A DNA stretch of 6,659 bases, from contig DAHVXO010000357.1 in the NCBI GenBank assembly GCA_027356675.1, positions 1-6,659 of the forward strand. Reading direction: 5' to 3'. The translations under genes were made by a program, and so were the position numbers. Shown in pieces: positions 6,493 through 6,659 of the stretch. Every line of letters begins with the position of its first letter. Positions within the stretch are counted from its first letter, which is position 1. A model generated the notes under the pieces. It was not told where the DNA came from. It ran no database searches and saw nothing but the letters and a program-made list of their open reading frames with translations. Source of the stretch: Symbiobacteriaceae bacterium. GTDB taxonomy: Bacteria; Bacillota_E; Symbiobacteriia; Symbiobacteriales; Symbiobacteriaceae.

Positions 6493-6539
6493 CGGCTGCG
6501 GGTCACAGCTGGGCAACGCCACAGAGTTTGCGCCGGTGA
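6336..6539 (+). CDS. Short hypothetical protein (67 residues), or 3' part of a frame-changing gene
   Basis: ATG 6336 to TGA 6537-6539. Third codon positions are strongly G/C, especially from about 6370, as in the real genes of the window. The protein is acidic and looks natural: GTDQFPFYWYDEANTLVYDP followed by LPGLELSEASL. Only a weak GGGA (6326-6329) precedes the ATG, and an in-frame TGA at 6321-6323 blocks a longer upstream extension. So it is either a weakly initiated small gene or the continuation of the frame that starts at 6250. It ends 11 bases before the hairpin at 6551, the usual place for the end of a transcription unit. Family not recognised. Confidence 0.5.
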   Translation: MAEDGQAEWGPKLGWGTPGTDQFPFYWYDEANTLVYDPLPGLELSEASLRSMTAAGHSWATPQSLRR

Positions 6540-6550
6540 CTGTAGTCTCG

Positions 6551-6577
6551 AAGGGCCGCGGGAGTCCCGCGGCCCTT
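6551..6577 (+). terminator. Perfect 12-bp GC-rich hairpin, terminator-like, without U-tract
   Basis: AAGGGCCGCGGG (6551-6562) and CCCGCGGCCCTT (6566-6577) are exact reverse complements with a 3-base AGT loop (13 bp with a 1-base loop is also possible). It follows the stop at 6539 closely. GGCCTGTAG after it has no T-run. A start codon with a strong ribosome binding site follows 27 bases downstream. Confidence 0.7.
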
Positions 6578-6588
6578 GGCCTGTAGAG

Positions 6589-6597
6589 AAAGGAGGT
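6589..6597 (+). promoter_or_regulatory. Strong ribosome binding site near right end
   Basis: AAAGGAGGT is a full-strength Shine-Dalgarno match. The only start at proper distance is GTG 6605 (7 bases after the site), which opens just eight codons. Confidence 0.65.
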
Positions 6598-6604
6598 AAG
6601 GCGG

Positions 6605-6631
6605 GTGGGAGCTCGCCTAACCGAACAATGA
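6605..6631 (+). CDS. Possible 8-codon leader ORF coupled to a downstream start
   Basis: GTG 6605 to TGA 6629-6631 encodes MGARLTEQ. It has an excellent ribosome binding site, and its TGA overlaps the ATG at 6628 (ATGA). That ATG has no ribosome binding site of its own, so coupling by re-initiation is plausible. It may equally be a chance frame or the remnant of a frameshift in the downstream gene. Confidence 0.3.
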   Translation: MGARLTEQ

Positions 6632-6659
6632 GAAAAAGTGGGCGCCCGGATTCGGGCGT
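6628..6659 (+). CDS. Possible start of a further gene, cut by the window end
   Basis: ATG 6628 opens a frame reading MRKSGRPDSG to the end of the window. Only ten full codons are visible, so no function can be given. Initiation would depend on the preceding mini-ORF. A 6-bp perfect inverted repeat CGCCCG/CGGGCG (6643-6658, 4-base loop) lies within these codons. Confidence 0.3.
   Translation, partial: MRKSGRPDSG

Overview
The window is a GC-rich stretch (roughly 60-65% G+C by eye). Every protein gene I can support lies on the + strand. It looks like part of a conjugative or type IV secretion (T4SS) gene cluster from a Gram-positive, Firmicutes-type bacterium. Three things suggest this: strong AGGAGG-type ribosome binding sites with frequent GTG starts; a copper-amine-oxidase N-terminal-like surface domain, which is common in Clostridia and related, often thermophilic, Firmicutes; and a VirB4-type ATPase followed by a two-domain cell-wall hydrolase, as in conjugative elements of Gram-positive bacteria. 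The species cannot be named from the sequence alone.

Layout. Positions 1-461 hold the 3' end of a gene for a protein with a copper-amine-oxidase N-like domain. Its stop codon overlaps the GTG start of a 783-residue exported protein (458-2809) with a PQQ/WD-like beta-propeller, an Ig-like middle and a C-terminal CARDB-like domain. A 15-bp perfect hairpin (2816-2848) separates this from a 120-residue two-helix membrane protein (2876-3238). Nine bases later comes the VirB4-type ATPase gene (3248-5119). A second hairpin (5135-5167) precedes a membrane-anchored or secreted M23 peptidase + GH73 glucosaminidase (5197-6222). The last ~430 bases hold a strong ribosome binding site leading into a short gene that appears to change reading frame (6250-6539), a third hairpin (6551-6577), and a strong ribosome binding site leading into an 8-codon mini-ORF. 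The mini-ORF stop overlaps the ATG of a possible gene running off the window.

How the genes fit together (inference). The VirB4 ATPase would power assembly of, or transfer through, an envelope channel. The small membrane protein sits where VirB3/PrgI-type partners normally sit. The M23/GH73 enzyme would open peptidoglycan for the channel. The exported propeller/CARDB protein and the copper-amine-oxidase-domain protein would be surface or cell-wall components, possibly for adhesion or mating contact. No relaxase, coupling protein, integrase or attachment site lies in the window, so whether this is an integrative conjugative element, a plasmid or a stand-alone secretion system is open.

Most unusual points: three perfect hairpins without U-tracts, each ending 27-29 bases before a start codon with no room for a promoter in between; cysteine pairs flanking the extracytoplasmic domains; the large propeller/CARDB protein inside a T4SS cluster; and the apparent frame change in the short gene near the right end. 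No tRNA, rRNA, CRISPR array or insertion sequence was seen, and no gene-free stretch exceeds 300 bases.
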